Shown piece by piece: positions 16,501 through 25,926 of a DNA stretch of 64,000 nucleotides. Numbering within the stretch: position 1 is the first letter of the stretch; each line of letters opens with the position of its first letter. The notes below the pieces were generated by a model that searched no databases, was not told the origin of the DNA, and saw only the letters and a program-made list of their open reading frames with translations. The DNA comes from Chitinophaga sp. Cy-1792 (GTDB lineage Bacteria; Bacteroidota; Bacteroidia; Chitinophagales; Chitinophagaceae). The position numbers and the translations under genes are program-made. The stretch lies in the NCBI RefSeq assembly GCF_011752935.1, contig NZ_VWWO01000002.1, positions 682,001-746,000 of the forward strand. Reading direction: 5' to 3'.

Positions 16501-17424
16501 ATGACGATACAGCATTTGAGCAGACTCATCGCAGCACCATTTACACCCATGCAAAAGGACGGAAGCCTCAACCTGGCGCTGGTTCCGGAATACTATGCGT
16601 TCCTGAAGCGCAACGGCGTTACCGGCGCGTTTATCAACGGTTCTACCGGTGAGGGGGTGTCTACCACTTCAAAAGAGAAAATGCAGGTGGTGACGGCCTG
16701 GGCTAAAGCCACCAGGGAGGACCCTGATTTTAAAGTGATGACATTGCTGGGAGGTACGTCGCTGGCAGATTGTAAAGACCAGGCGCTGCACGCGAAGGAA
16801 GAAGGACTATATGCCGTATCGCTGACATCCCCTTTTTATTTTAAGCCTGCAAGCGTGGAAGCACTGGCGGAGTGCTGTGCGGATGTGGCTGCCGTGGTGC
16901 CGGATATGCCCTTTTATTACTACCATATCCCCGTGCTGACAGGCGTAGGGTATGCCATGATAGACCTGCTGAAGGCCGTTGATGGCAGGATCCTTAACTT
17001 TGCAGGCGTAAAATATACGCACGAAGATTTTATGGATTATCAGTCGTGCATCAGCTACCAGCACAATAAATTTGATATGCTCTGGGGCCGCGATGAAAAC
17101 ATGCTGGCCGCATTGGCGGTAGGCGCGAAAGCGGCCGTGGGCAGCACCTTCAACTATGCGGCACCGTTATACTACTGGCTGATGAACGCTTTTCAGCAGG
17201 GTGATCTTACACAGGCCAGGGCATTGCAGCAGCAGTCGATCGATATGATCCGCCTCCTGGGCAAATACGGCGGCATCGCTACCGGTAAGGCCTATATGAA
17301 AATGGTAGGAATAGATTGCGGTGGCTTCAGGCTGCCGGTAAGAAACATGAACGACGCGCAAATGGAGGTTTTCCGGACAGAAGTACTGTCGCTGGGCTTC
17401 AAGGAATTTTGCAGTCGGAGATAA
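16501..17424 (+). CDS. nanA: N-acetylneuraminate lyase
   Basis: This 307-residue cytosolic enzyme of the DHDPS/NAL TIM-barrel family splits N-acetylneuraminate into ManNAc and pyruvate. The NAL-specific pocket is visible: GSTGEG (residues 48-53), Y141 in YYYHIPVLTG and the Schiff-base lysine K171 in GVKYTHED. The second motif is closer to NanA than to DapA. It sits between the SusCD pair and the epimerase/transporter, and its product ManNAc is the substrate of the AGE-type epimerase two genes downstream. The ATG start is separated from susD by 97 nt carrying a hairpin. Confidence 0.94.
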   Translation: MTIQHLSRLIAAPFTPMQKDGSLNLALVPEYYAFLKRNGVTGAFINGSTGEGVSTTSKEKMQVVTAWAKATREDPDFKVMTLLGGTSLADCKDQALHAKEEGLYAVSLTSPFYFKPASVEALAECCADVAAVVPDMPFYYYHIPVLTGVGYAMIDLLKAVDGRILNFAGVKYTHEDFMDYQSCISYQHNKFDMLWGRDENMLAALAVGAKAAVGSTFNYAAPLYYWLMNAFQQGDLTQARALQQQSIDMIRLLGKYGGIATGKAYMKMVGIDCGGFRLPVRNMNDAQMEVFRTEVLSLGFKEFCSRR

Positions 17425-17445
17425 CGACAGACTAAACTCACCGAT

Positions 17446-20088
17446 GTGAAAAAAATTCTGAAACTCATATTTGTGTTAGGGGCTATGTTAACCGACCTTT
17501 CATCCAATGCGCAGGACAAGGCCAATCATATCAGCTGGTCTGTTGCTGCGCAGCTGCCTCCTGCGGAAGGTATGCATGTGCAGCCAGGCGTGGCGGGCGC
17601 TTTCGCCGGCGTCACCGGCAATGTATTGCTGGTGGCTGGCGGCGCCAATTTCCCGGAGGCGATGCCCTGGGAAGGTGGTAAGAAAGTATATCATCACCAG
17701 GTGTACCTGCTACGTCGTGATAACAATGATTTCCAGTGGCTGCCGGATACTAGTTACCATCTGCCGCAGGCAACAGCCTATGGGGCTACAGTAGCGCTTC
17801 CGGAAGGACTGCTGTGCATGGGTGGTGAAACCGCTGAAGGATATAGCAAACAGGTTTTTCTGCTTACCTGGAATACCACAAAACAAAAAATAATTTCGCG
17901 TCAGCTGCCTTCCTTACCGGAAGGTGTTGCGAATGCAGGTGCAACGCTCATCGGGCGTACTGTATATCTTGCCGGTGGCGAAACTGCCGGCGGTGTTACC
18001 GCCAACGTATACACGCTGAACATGGACGCTCCCGGCTCCGGCTGGAAAGCGGCAGTACCACTGCCAAAGCCTGTTTCGCATCTGCAACTGGTAACACAGT
18101 CTAACGGTGAAGTACCAACGCTGTATGCCATTGGTGGCCGCCGTGCTACCGCAACAGGCATCAGCGATTTAAGCGGGAACGTCTGGAAAATGGTTCCTGC
18201 CACCAACAAATGGGAAGCGGCAGCACAGATTGGTGATGGGGCACAAACGCAGCACTGGAGCGCCGGAACAGCATTGCCTTATGGCGCTACCTATATTTTG
18301 TTGTTAGGGGGAGATGATGGTAAATTATTCCATCAGATAGAAACCTACAATGCTGCGATCAAAAAAGGCGGTTCTGAAGCGGGTAGACTGCAACAGGAGA
18401 AACTCGCGCTGATCCGCACGCATCCCGGTTTTAACCGCAACCTGTTGCTATACAATACCGCCACCGATACCTGGACCAAACTCAGTGAATTGCCTTTCCC
18501 GGCACAAGTGACCACTACTGCCGTTAAATGGAACGACGAACTGATTATCTCCGGAGGGGAAATAAAACCGGGTACCAGGACTACCGCCATCATGAGGGGC
18601 GTCGTGAGTAAACCGGCGTATTTTTCTAAGTGGGATTATATGCTGCTGGCAGGTTATTTCCTGCTAATGCTGGGCATCGGCATCTATACCAGCATGAAGC
18701 AACACAGCACCACCGACTACTTTAAAGGCGGGCAGAAAATCCCGGGATGGGCCACCGGACTAAGTATCTTCGGTGCCAAACTCAGCGCCATCACCTTTAT
18801 CGGCATTCCTGCAAAAACATATGCCACCGACTGGACCTACTTCTTCCTGCTGATGACCATCATCATGGTCATGCCTTTTGTAGTCAGGTATTTCATTCCG
18901 TTCTACCGGAAACTGGGGGTAACTTCTTCCTACGAATACCTGGAAAAGCGCTTCAGTTACCCGGTGCGGGCCATCGCTGCCATGATGTATATCCTGTTGC
19001 AACTGGGGCGTATGGGCATTGTTATCCTACTGCCCAGTATAGCCCTTTCCGTTGTAACGGGCATAGATGTACGAACAAGTATCATCGTGATGGGCGTGGT
19101 GAGCCTGTTTTATACTGTGCTGGGCGGAATTGAAGCCGTCATATGGACAGAAGTGGTGCAGGTAATCATTTTACTCACCGGCGCCATACTCGCGCTGGTA
19201 TTGATTCCGCTCTACCTCAACCATACCGTATCGCAGAGCATGGACATCTTACACCAGTACAATAAACTAAAAGTTTTTGACCTGCATTTCAGTTTTACCA
19301 GCAGTACGTTCTGGGTGGTGGTGATAGGTGGTTTTGCCCTGAACCTTATCCAGTATGGCTGTGATCAGACGGTGGTACAACGTTACCTGACTACCACTGA
19401 TGAAAAGGAAGCGGTGAAAAGTCTGCGCCTGGGCGCCTGGCTTACCTTACCAAGTACGATCATATTTTTTGCCATAGGTACCCTGTTATTTCTTTTTTAC
19501 AGAGATCATCCACAGGAAGTAAATATTGCACTGGATAACCAGGACACAATTTTCCCCTGGTACATCGTGACACAGTTACCCAAAGGCATTGCCGGGTTAG
19601 TGATTACTGCCATCTTCGCCGCTGCCATGGGCAGTTTGAACGGATCCGTAAATGGTGTGGCTACTGTAGTAGTCAATGATTTCTTCCGGCGTCAGCTGCC
19701 GGGAAAAGCAGATAAATATTATCTACGGATGGCAAGAGTGGTGACGCTGGTGGTGGGCTTGTTCGGTACACTGGTCGCCTGGCTGATGGCCAACTGGGGC
19801 GCTACTTCCCTCTGGGACCAGTTCAACCTGATCATGGGATTGTTTACCGGCTCTGTAGGCGGACTTTTCATCCTCGGCATTTTTACCAAAAGAGTTGCCG
19901 GCAAGGCTGCGGTGGCAGGTTTTGCGGTAAGCGCCGGCATACAGGTACTGTTGCTGCAATACACCCATATACATCTGCTGATGTATGCATTTACAGGACT
20001 GACAGCCTGTGTGATCACAGGCCTTGCAGCGAGTTATTTCATACCGGCAGTAGCAGTGCCGCCGGGGTTAACCATCTACAAAAAATAA
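17446..20088 (+). CDS. NanM-like Kelch epimerase fused to a sodium:solute symporter
   Basis: This is an 880-residue two-part protein. A signal peptide (1-23, ending SSNAQ) leads into a six-bladed Kelch propeller (about 30-385; repeated GG motifs such as LLVAGGANFP, YLAGGETAGG and YAIGGRRAT). The propeller resembles NanM N-acetylneuraminate mutarotase. From about residue 395 a sodium:solute symporter domain of 13-14 membrane helices follows (GYFLLMLGIGIYTS, then DYFKGGQKIPGWATGLSIFGAKLSA). The propeller would lie in the periplasm and convert alpha-sialic acid to the beta anomer at the mouth of the inner-membrane carrier. The GTG start at 17446 is the only start before the signal peptide; the ATG at 17444 is out of frame. 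A cyclically permuted mutarotase of other specificity is possible. Confidence 0.88.
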   Translation: MKKILKLIFVLGAMLTDLSSNAQDKANHISWSVAAQLPPAEGMHVQPGVAGAFAGVTGNVLLVAGGANFPEAMPWEGGKKVYHHQVYLLRRDNNDFQWLPDTSYHLPQATAYGATVALPEGLLCMGGETAEGYSKQVFLLTWNTTKQKIISRQLPSLPEGVANAGATLIGRTVYLAGGETAGGVTANVYTLNMDAPGSGWKAAVPLPKPVSHLQLVTQSNGEVPTLYAIGGRRATATGISDLSGNVWKMVPATNKWEAAAQIGDGAQTQHWSAGTALPYGATYILLLGGDDGKLFHQIETYNAAIKKGGSEAGRLQQEKLALIRTHPGFNRNLLLYNTATDTWTKLSELPFPAQVTTTAVKWNDELIISGGEIKPGTRTTAIMRGVVSKPAYFSKWDYMLLAGYFLLMLGIGIYTSMKQHSTTDYFKGGQKIPGWATGLSIFGAKLSAITFIGIPAKTYATDWTYFFLLMTIIMVMPFVVRYFIPFYRKLGVTSSYEYLEKRFSYPVRAIAAMMYILLQLGRMGIVILLPSIALSVVTGIDVRTSIIVMGVVSLFYTVLGGIEAVIWTEVVQVIILLTGAILALVLIPLYLNHTVSQSMDILHQYNKLKVFDLHFSFTSSTFWVVVIGGFALNLIQYGCDQTVVQRYLTTTDEKEAVKSLRLGAWLTLPSTIIFFAIGTLLFLFYRDHPQEVNIALDNQDTIFPWYIVTQLPKGIAGLVITAIFAAAMGSLNGSVNGVATVVVNDFFRRQLPGKADKYYLRMARVVTLVVGLFGTLVAWLMANWGATSLWDQFNLIMGLFTGSVGGLFILGIFTKRVAGKAAVAGFAVSAGIQVLLLQYTHIHLLMYAFTGLTACVITGLAASYFIPAVAVPPGLTIYKK

Positions 20089-20091
20089 AAT

Positions 20092-21276
20092 ATGAGTTAT
20101 ACAAAAGAATCATTGTCTGAACTCAGTGACTACTATAAAAAGCAATTACTCGAAGACACGGTGCCATTTTGGTTTCCGCGCTCTATCGATGAAGAATATG
20201 GCGGATATCTGCTGATGCGTGATGAGAACGGTGAGTTGCTGGATGATGATAAAGCCGTATGGATACAGGGACGTGCAGCATGGTTGCTGGCTACTTTGTA
20301 CAATACCGTAGAACCAAGGCAGGAATGGCTGGAAGGTGCTAAAACAGGTATCGATTTCCTGTTGCAGCATTGCTTTGATGCCGATGGCCGTATGTTCTTT
20401 CACGTTACACGTGATGGCCGTCCTATCCGTAAGCGCCGTTATTTTTTCTCTGAAACCTTTGCGGTAATCGCCATGGGGGCCTATGCTAAAGCCAGTGGTG
20501 ATACAACTATTGCGGATAAAGCCAGGGAATTATTTGGGAAGATAATTGATTACGCAACTGTACCGGGTCTGCTGACGCCTAAGTATACAGACGTGCGACC
20601 GGCAAAAGGTATCGGTGTGCCGATGATTATGATCAATACAGCCCAGCAGGTACGTGAAACCATTGGTGATCCCCGTTGCGATGAGTATATCAGCAAATGG
20701 ATCGCGGAAATAGAAAGCGATTTTGTTAAAGACGATATCCGTTGTGTAATGGAACAGGTAGCACCGGATGGCAGTATTATCGATCATTTCGATGGTCGTA
20801 CGCTCAATCCCGGTCATGCCATAGAAGGCGCCTGGTTTATATTGCATGAGGCAAAATACAGGAACAACGATCCTGCACTGATAAAGCTGGGATGCCGTAT
20901 GCTGGATTATATGTGGGAAAGAGGATGGGATCAGGAATACGGCGGAATACTTTATTTTAGAGATCTTAATAATAAACCGGTACAGGAATACTGGCAGGAT
21001 ATGAAATTCTGGTGGCCGCAGAACGAAACCATCATTGCAACACTGCTGGCTTTCACCATGACAGGAAATGAAAAATACGCAGACTGGCACGCAAAAATTC
21101 ACGATTATGCCTATACGAATTTTCATGATCGGGAAAACGGAGAATGGTATGGTTACCTTCACCGCGATGGCCGTGTGTCGGTGCGGTTGAAAGGGAATCT
21201 GTACAAGGGGCCTTTTCATCTGCCGCGCCAGGAATGGTACTGCTGGCAACTATTACAGGAACATTTTAGCAAATAA
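20092..21276 (+). CDS. N-acylglucosamine 2-epimerase (AGE/RnBP family)
   Basis: This 394-residue (alpha/alpha)6-barrel enzyme interconverts ManNAc and GlcNAc. Family features are GGYLLMRDENG near the start, RYFFSETFAVIAMGAYA, the histidine-bearing LNPGHAIEGAWF and the C-terminal FHLPRQEWYCW with the second catalytic histidine. In Bacteroides this epimerase (there called NanE, unrelated to the enterobacterial ManNAc-6-P epimerase) follows the lyase and feeds GlcNAc to a kinase. No kinase or NagAB is in this window. It lies 3 nt after the fusion transporter and overlaps the sialidase start by 1 nt. Confidence 0.93.
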   Translation: MSYTKESLSELSDYYKKQLLEDTVPFWFPRSIDEEYGGYLLMRDENGELLDDDKAVWIQGRAAWLLATLYNTVEPRQEWLEGAKTGIDFLLQHCFDADGRMFFHVTRDGRPIRKRRYFFSETFAVIAMGAYAKASGDTTIADKARELFGKIIDYATVPGLLTPKYTDVRPAKGIGVPMIMINTAQQVRETIGDPRCDEYISKWIAEIESDFVKDDIRCVMEQVAPDGSIIDHFDGRTLNPGHAIEGAWFILHEAKYRNNDPALIKLGCRMLDYMWERGWDQEYGGILYFRDLNNKPVQEYWQDMKFWWPQNETIIATLLAFTMTGNEKYADWHAKIHDYAYTNFHDRENGEWYGYLHRDGRVSVRLKGNLYKGPFHLPRQEWYCWQLLQEHFSK

Positions 21277-22448
21277 TGAATAGCATGAACAGGAACAACT
21301 TATTGACATTATTGCTGCTATGCGTTGCGTATATCTGCAATGCACAGCCGGTAACCGTTTATCGTAGCGGTACAGAAGGGTATAAGAATTTTCGTATACC
21401 CGTGATTGTTGGATTGCCGGATGGTAAACTACTGGCATTTGCAGAAGGTCGTGTACATAATGCCGGCGATTTCGGTGATATCAATATCGTGATGAAAACC
21501 AGTACCGATAACGGAAAGAGCTGGTCGCCGCTACAGGTAGTGGTAGATAACGATACCTTACAGGCGGGTAACGCTGCGCCGGTAATGGACCTTACAGATC
21601 CACAGTACCCAAAGGGCAGGCTATTCCTGTTCTACAATACAGGTAATAACCACGAAGGCGAAGTACGTAAAGGGAAAGGGCTCCGTGAAGTCTGGTATAT
21701 CACCAGCACAGATGCGGGCAAAACATGGTCATCTCCCGTAAACATCACTACACAGGTACATCGCCCGTTGCAACCACAGGTGAATGCTGCCTACAATTTC
21801 CCGGAAGACTGGCGCAGTTATGCCAACACGCCTGGCCATGGATTACAGTTTAGTCGCGGTAAATACCGCGGACGTATATACATTGCTGCCAACCATAGTG
21901 CCGGTGCACCACAGCCACATTTTACCGATTATATCGCCCATGGGTATTATACAGATGACCATGGCAAAACCTTTCATTTGTCGGATAATATTCCTGTGCC
22001 TGGCTCCAACGAATCTACCGCTGCGGAACTCGCTGATGGCCGCCTGATGTTTAATACACGCAACCAGCGCGGTGATAAAAAGATGCGTATCGTGGCGCTC
22101 AGTAATGATGGTGGCGCCACCTGGGCTTCCACTACATTCGATGAGCGTTTGCCGGACCCTGTATGTGAAGGAAGCCTGTTAAATATAGGCTGGAAAAAGA
22201 ATGCAGCCATACTCGCTTTTTCCAATTGCGCTGATACTATGCAACGTAATCATCTTACCATTCGTATCAGTAATGAAAATGCAGGCGCCTGGCCGGTGAC
22301 GATACCTGTGGCAGCTACGGATAATACCAAAGGGGATTTTACGGCCTACTCCGACCTGGTATTGCTAAAAAATAAGCAGCTGGGAATATTGTACGAAAAG
22401 AATGGTTACACAGAAATAGTGTTTGACGCTTACAAGATCAAACCATGA
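21276..22448 (+). CDS. nanH: Exo-alpha-sialidase (GH33)
   Basis: This is a 390-residue secreted enzyme. A signal peptide (1-23, ending CNAQ) is followed by the six-bladed sialidase propeller with FRIP at 39-42 (R40 is the first arginine of the triad) and D67/D69 in the catalytic-acid region GDFGDINIV. Asp boxes include STDNGKSW, STDAGKTW, TDDHGKTF and SNDGGATW. The nucleophile tyrosine is likely in the late YSDLVLL segment. It releases terminal sialic acid from host glycoconjugates in the periplasm or at the surface. Its start overlaps the epimerase stop by 1 nt and its end overlaps the hexosaminidase start by 4 nt. Confidence 0.93.
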   Translation: MNSMNRNNLLTLLLLCVAYICNAQPVTVYRSGTEGYKNFRIPVIVGLPDGKLLAFAEGRVHNAGDFGDINIVMKTSTDNGKSWSPLQVVVDNDTLQAGNAAPVMDLTDPQYPKGRLFLFYNTGNNHEGEVRKGKGLREVWYITSTDAGKTWSSPVNITTQVHRPLQPQVNAAYNFPEDWRSYANTPGHGLQFSRGKYRGRIYIAANHSAGAPQPHFTDYIAHGYYTDDHGKTFHLSDNIPVPGSNESTAAELADGRLMFNTRNQRGDKKMRIVALSNDGGATWASTTFDERLPDPVCEGSLLNIGWKKNAAILAFSNCADTMQRNHLTIRISNENAGAWPVTIPVAATDNTKGDFTAYSDLVLLKNKQLGILYEKNGYTEIVFDAYKIKP

Positions 22449-24328
22449 GAAAACTAATCTGTCTGCTGCTGTTTTGTTTAGCCAATGGGTTGCGGGCGCA
22501 AACACCGCCGGCAGTCATACCTTTTCCTGTTGGATATGAATATACGTTAGGTGCTCCGGTTACAGATATGAAGCAGTTCCGGAAAATCTATTATTCAACT
22601 GCTTTTAAGGAAGAAGCGCTGCTGTTGCAGTCCTGGCTACAGCAGCATAAAATAAAAACAGATTTGCAGGAGCTGACGCCGGATGCCTATCCAAAGGGAG
22701 CTGGTATTATACTGCAACACACCGCTGATGTAAATGACGGTGAATCCTATGGTCTGGAAATTTTAGCCTCGGAGATCAGGCTTCGTGCCGGAACCGCCAC
22801 CGGGATATTTTATGGTATCCAAACATTACAACAACTGGCTGTCGGAAACAGGCTACCACTATGCTCCATGGAGGACAGGCCTGCTTTTTCCTGGCGTGGT
22901 TATATGGTGGATGTAGGCAGAAATTACCAAAGCGTGCCGTTGCTGAAGCAACAGATTGACATGATGGCACACTATAAGCTGAATGTTTTTCAATTTCATT
23001 TTACAGAAGATATCGCATGGCGCTGGGAGGTACCGGGTTTTCCGCAACTCACGGCTGATAGTACAATGATCCGTGACAAGGGGAAATATTATACCAATGA
23101 CGATATACGTGAGCTGATGCAGTATTGCGCTGCGAGGCATATTCTTTTTGTGCCGGAGATAGACATGCCGGGTCATAGTGCAGCCTTCAAACGTGCGATG
23201 GGAGTAGATATGCAAAGCGATAGCGGAATGTTATTGTTAAAGCAGGTGGTAGGCATCTTCCTGGATACTTTTAAAGTGCAATATCTGCATGTTGGTGGCG
23301 ATGAGGTAAAGATTATTAAGAAGGATTTTTTACCGGAGATGATCTGCTATATTGAATCCAAAGGCGTTACAACACTGGGCTGGGACCCTGGTGGAAATAT
23401 CCCTGCTACTACCATTCATCAGCTATGGATGCGTGATGGTGCCGTGAAACGGGATGTCCGCTACCTGGATTCAAGACATCTCTACCTCAATCATATGGAT
23501 CCGCTGGAGAGTGTGATGACCATCTGGCAACGTCGTATATGCGATACCGTAAAGGGTAATAATAACCGTTTGGGGGCTGTGCTCTGTTTATGGAACGATC
23601 GTAGGGTGGCCGCAGAAGCTGATCTGCTGCGCATGAATCCCGTATATCCTGCTATGATGGCTTTTGCAGAACGTAGCTGGCGAGGCGGAGGAGAGCCAGG
23701 TTGGCGCACAAATATTGAGAGGAAGGATCTCGCCGGTTTCAAAGAGTTTGAAGTAAGATTATTGAAACACCAGCAACGGTATTTTAAAAAGATACCTTTT
23801 CCGTATAGCCGGCAAAGTGATATGCAGTGGGATATTACAACATCAGCTGGTGATACGGCGAAAGCGATTGGCGGTACAGTGGTGCTGCGGCATTTCTGGG
23901 CGCCATTGGTGCAGGGGGTATTGCCTGATCCGCATGACAGTACTACCGTATACGCCACTACGAAACTGTATTTTTCAAAAGATACCATTGTGCCGGTTTG
24001 GATAGGGTTTTATAACCTTTCCCGTTCCACGGCCAGTAATACACCTGCTGCCGGCACCTGGGACAACAAAGGGAGCAGCGTAACCGTCAATGGCCGCGTT
24101 ATTGCACCGCCCCGGTGGCAGTATGCCGGCCGTAAAGGGAACTCCGAAGAACCACTGGCAGATGAAGGTTATGAATACCGCGCTCCAACGAATATCTATT
24201 TCAAAAAAGGAATGAATACAGTGAAGATAACTGCTCCCGTGCAGGCTTTTACCAGTGCCGACTGGAATAATCCGGTGAAATGGATGTTTACTTTTCTGCC
24301 ATTAACAAAAATAGTGAACAATGATTAG
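22445..24328 (+). CDS. GH20 beta-N-acetylhexosaminidase
   Basis: This is a 627-residue secreted glycosidase. After a signal peptide (1-18, ending LRAQ) comes the GH20b N-terminal domain (about 20-145) and a TIM barrel beginning SWRGYMVDVGRNYQSV. The catalytic pair is D286-E287 in HVGGDEV. It removes terminal GlcNAc or GalNAc uncovered after sialidase action on N-glycans or mucins. The barrel is followed by a C-terminal beta-rich extension of about 150 residues. It overlaps the sialidase by 4 nt and the esterase by 8 nt, so translation is coupled. Confidence 0.93.
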   Translation: MRKLICLLLFCLANGLRAQTPPAVIPFPVGYEYTLGAPVTDMKQFRKIYYSTAFKEEALLLQSWLQQHKIKTDLQELTPDAYPKGAGIILQHTADVNDGESYGLEILASEIRLRAGTATGIFYGIQTLQQLAVGNRLPLCSMEDRPAFSWRGYMVDVGRNYQSVPLLKQQIDMMAHYKLNVFQFHFTEDIAWRWEVPGFPQLTADSTMIRDKGKYYTNDDIRELMQYCAARHILFVPEIDMPGHSAAFKRAMGVDMQSDSGMLLLKQVVGIFLDTFKVQYLHVGGDEVKIIKKDFLPEMICYIESKGVTTLGWDPGGNIPATTIHQLWMRDGAVKRDVRYLDSRHLYLNHMDPLESVMTIWQRRICDTVKGNNNRLGAVLCLWNDRRVAAEADLLRMNPVYPAMMAFAERSWRGGGEPGWRTNIERKDLAGFKEFEVRLLKHQQRYFKKIPFPYSRQSDMQWDITTSAGDTAKAIGGTVVLRHFWAPLVQGVLPDPHDSTTVYATTKLYFSKDTIVPVWIGFYNLSRSTASNTPAAGTWDNKGSSVTVNGRVIAPPRWQYAGRKGNSEEPLADEGYEYRAPTNIYFKKGMNTVKITAPVQAFTSADWNNPVKWMFTFLPLTKIVNND

Positions 24329-25829
24329 ATACATTTTACTGATTGCCGGGATAGTATCCACTATGGCGGTTGCTGCGCAATTGAAGGTGGCGCCGGTGTT
24401 TGGAGACCATATGGTGTTGCAGCGAAATAAACCTTTGCATGTTTATGGTAAAGGATTGCCGGGTACGCAGATTAGTGGCTTGTTTAAACACCAGCATGCA
24501 ACGACGGTCGTACAGCAGGATAGCTCCTGGTTACTGATATTTCCTGCATTTGCGGCAGCAGCAAAACCTGATGTGTTAACGGTCACGGATAAACGGGATA
24601 CGATTACTTTAACAGATTTGCTGGTGGGAGATGTCTGGTTATGTGCCGGACAATCTAATATGGAATTTCCATTGGCAGACGATCTTCATGCAAAAGAAAC
24701 CTTGGCGGCAGCAGCTATACCTCATCTGCGGCTCTTACAGGAAAACAAGGCTACTAGTACCTACGCGGTACCCTATACGATCAGGGACACCGTGCAGTTA
24801 CATCCGGAAAAATATTTCAGTGGCAGCTGGAAAAGAGCCGATGCTGCGGCAGCACGGCCTTTCTCCGCTGTAGGTTATTATTTCGGCAGGAAGATAGCTG
24901 CTACCACGGGTGTGCCGATAGGACTCATTAACGTGGCGGTAGGTGGTAGTCCGTGTGAAGCCTGGATCAGGCCTGCCGCAGGACGCGCTGTAGAGCAAGT
25001 ACAGTCAGTGTTTGAAGGTAACTGGTGGCAGAATGCTGCCTTGGAGCCCTGGTGTATTCAGCGCGGCCACGAAAACCTGGATTCACTGCTGGCAAAGGGT
25101 GTACAGCCACCAGCCAATGAACTGGGCTACCGGCATCCTTTTCAGCCCGGCTTCCTCTATGAAGCAGGCGTGATGCCGTTTTTGCAGCTGCAAATAAAAG
25201 GGGTTATCTGGTACCAGGGTGAAAGCAACGCCCTGAGTGCGGAACGTGTGGAGCAGCATAGCGTGTTATTTCCATTGATGGTGGCCGACTGGCGAAAACA
25301 ATGGCAGGATACCACACTACCTTTCTATTTCTGTCAGATTTCAAGTATCAGTACAGAAAAAGGTTATAAGTCTGAAAACTGGCCTGGTTTCCGTGATGCA
25401 CAGCGCCGTATGGCCGGAAGTATACCATATAGCGGTATGGCTGTTACCAGTGATGTAGGGCATCGTACCAATATTCACCCTAAAGAAAAACGTACGGTAG
25501 GAGAGCGATTGGCGCTGGTGGCCCTGCATAATAGTTACGCAGATAAACATGTGGCCACAGGTCCGTTGCCATTAAAAGTGAGTTACAGGGATGATGAGGT
25601 AGTTATTGAATTTGACGGCAGATTATACACCGCAGATAAACAGGCGCTGAGAGGGTTTTCACTCGAAGCAGGCGTGGAGGTACCCGCGGTTATTAATGGT
25701 AATACGGTACATATCAAAGCACTTCGTAAGCCAGAAACAGTTTACTATGGCTGGCAGCCGTATACAGATGCTAACCTCGTAAACGCCGCAGGCCTGCCTG
25801 CATCAACGATGAAACTTACAATACCGTAA
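24321..25829 (+). CDS. Sialate O-acetylesterase (SASA/NanS-like)
   Basis: This is a 502-residue SGNH-fold esterase. After a signal peptide (1-19) comes an N-terminal beta domain, then LCAGQSNMEFPL with nucleophile S112, IGLINVAVGGSPCEAW, WYQGESNA and a late VGHRTNIHPKEKR carrying the catalytic histidine. It removes O-acetyl groups from sialic acids, which would otherwise block sialidase or lyase. As the last gene of the operon it completes the set of enzymes for acetylated mucin sialic acids. A long terminator hairpin lies 31 nt downstream. Confidence 0.92.
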   Translation: MIRYILLIAGIVSTMAVAAQLKVAPVFGDHMVLQRNKPLHVYGKGLPGTQISGLFKHQHATTVVQQDSSWLLIFPAFAAAAKPDVLTVTDKRDTITLTDLLVGDVWLCAGQSNMEFPLADDLHAKETLAAAAIPHLRLLQENKATSTYAVPYTIRDTVQLHPEKYFSGSWKRADAAAARPFSAVGYYFGRKIAATTGVPIGLINVAVGGSPCEAWIRPAAGRAVEQVQSVFEGNWWQNAALEPWCIQRGHENLDSLLAKGVQPPANELGYRHPFQPGFLYEAGVMPFLQLQIKGVIWYQGESNALSAERVEQHSVLFPLMVADWRKQWQDTTLPFYFCQISSISTEKGYKSENWPGFRDAQRRMAGSIPYSGMAVTSDVGHRTNIHPKEKRTVGERLALVALHNSYADKHVATGPLPLKVSYRDDEVVIEFDGRLYTADKQALRGFSLEAGVEVPAVINGNTVHIKALRKPETVYYGWQPYTDANLVNAAGLPASTMKLTIP

Positions 25830-25844
25830 TAACACGATAGTCTC

Positions 25845-25899
25845 ACCGCGCGAAACGTAAAACCAGCCAACCGATACGGAAGGTATCGGTTGGCTGGTT
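25845..25899. repeat. Dispersed hairpin element, copy 1 (also the operon terminator)
   Basis: ACCGCGCGAA is followed by a linker with AAAACCAGCC and a 17-bp perfect stem (25861-25877 with 25883-25899). The loop region is GGAAG. The copy at 35758-35806 shares the ACCGCGCGAA start and the ACCGATAC/GTATCGGT stem core. Here it serves as a bidirectional terminator between the esterase and gap. Confidence 0.7.
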
Positions 25900-25926
25900 C
25901 TATATAAATAAAAATCAAATATTACT

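Noticed and set aside
20530..21249. Minus-strand frame of 239 codons inside the AGE epimerase gene
   Set aside because: It is an antisense shadow; the plus-strand protein has conserved catalytic motifs throughout the same stretch.
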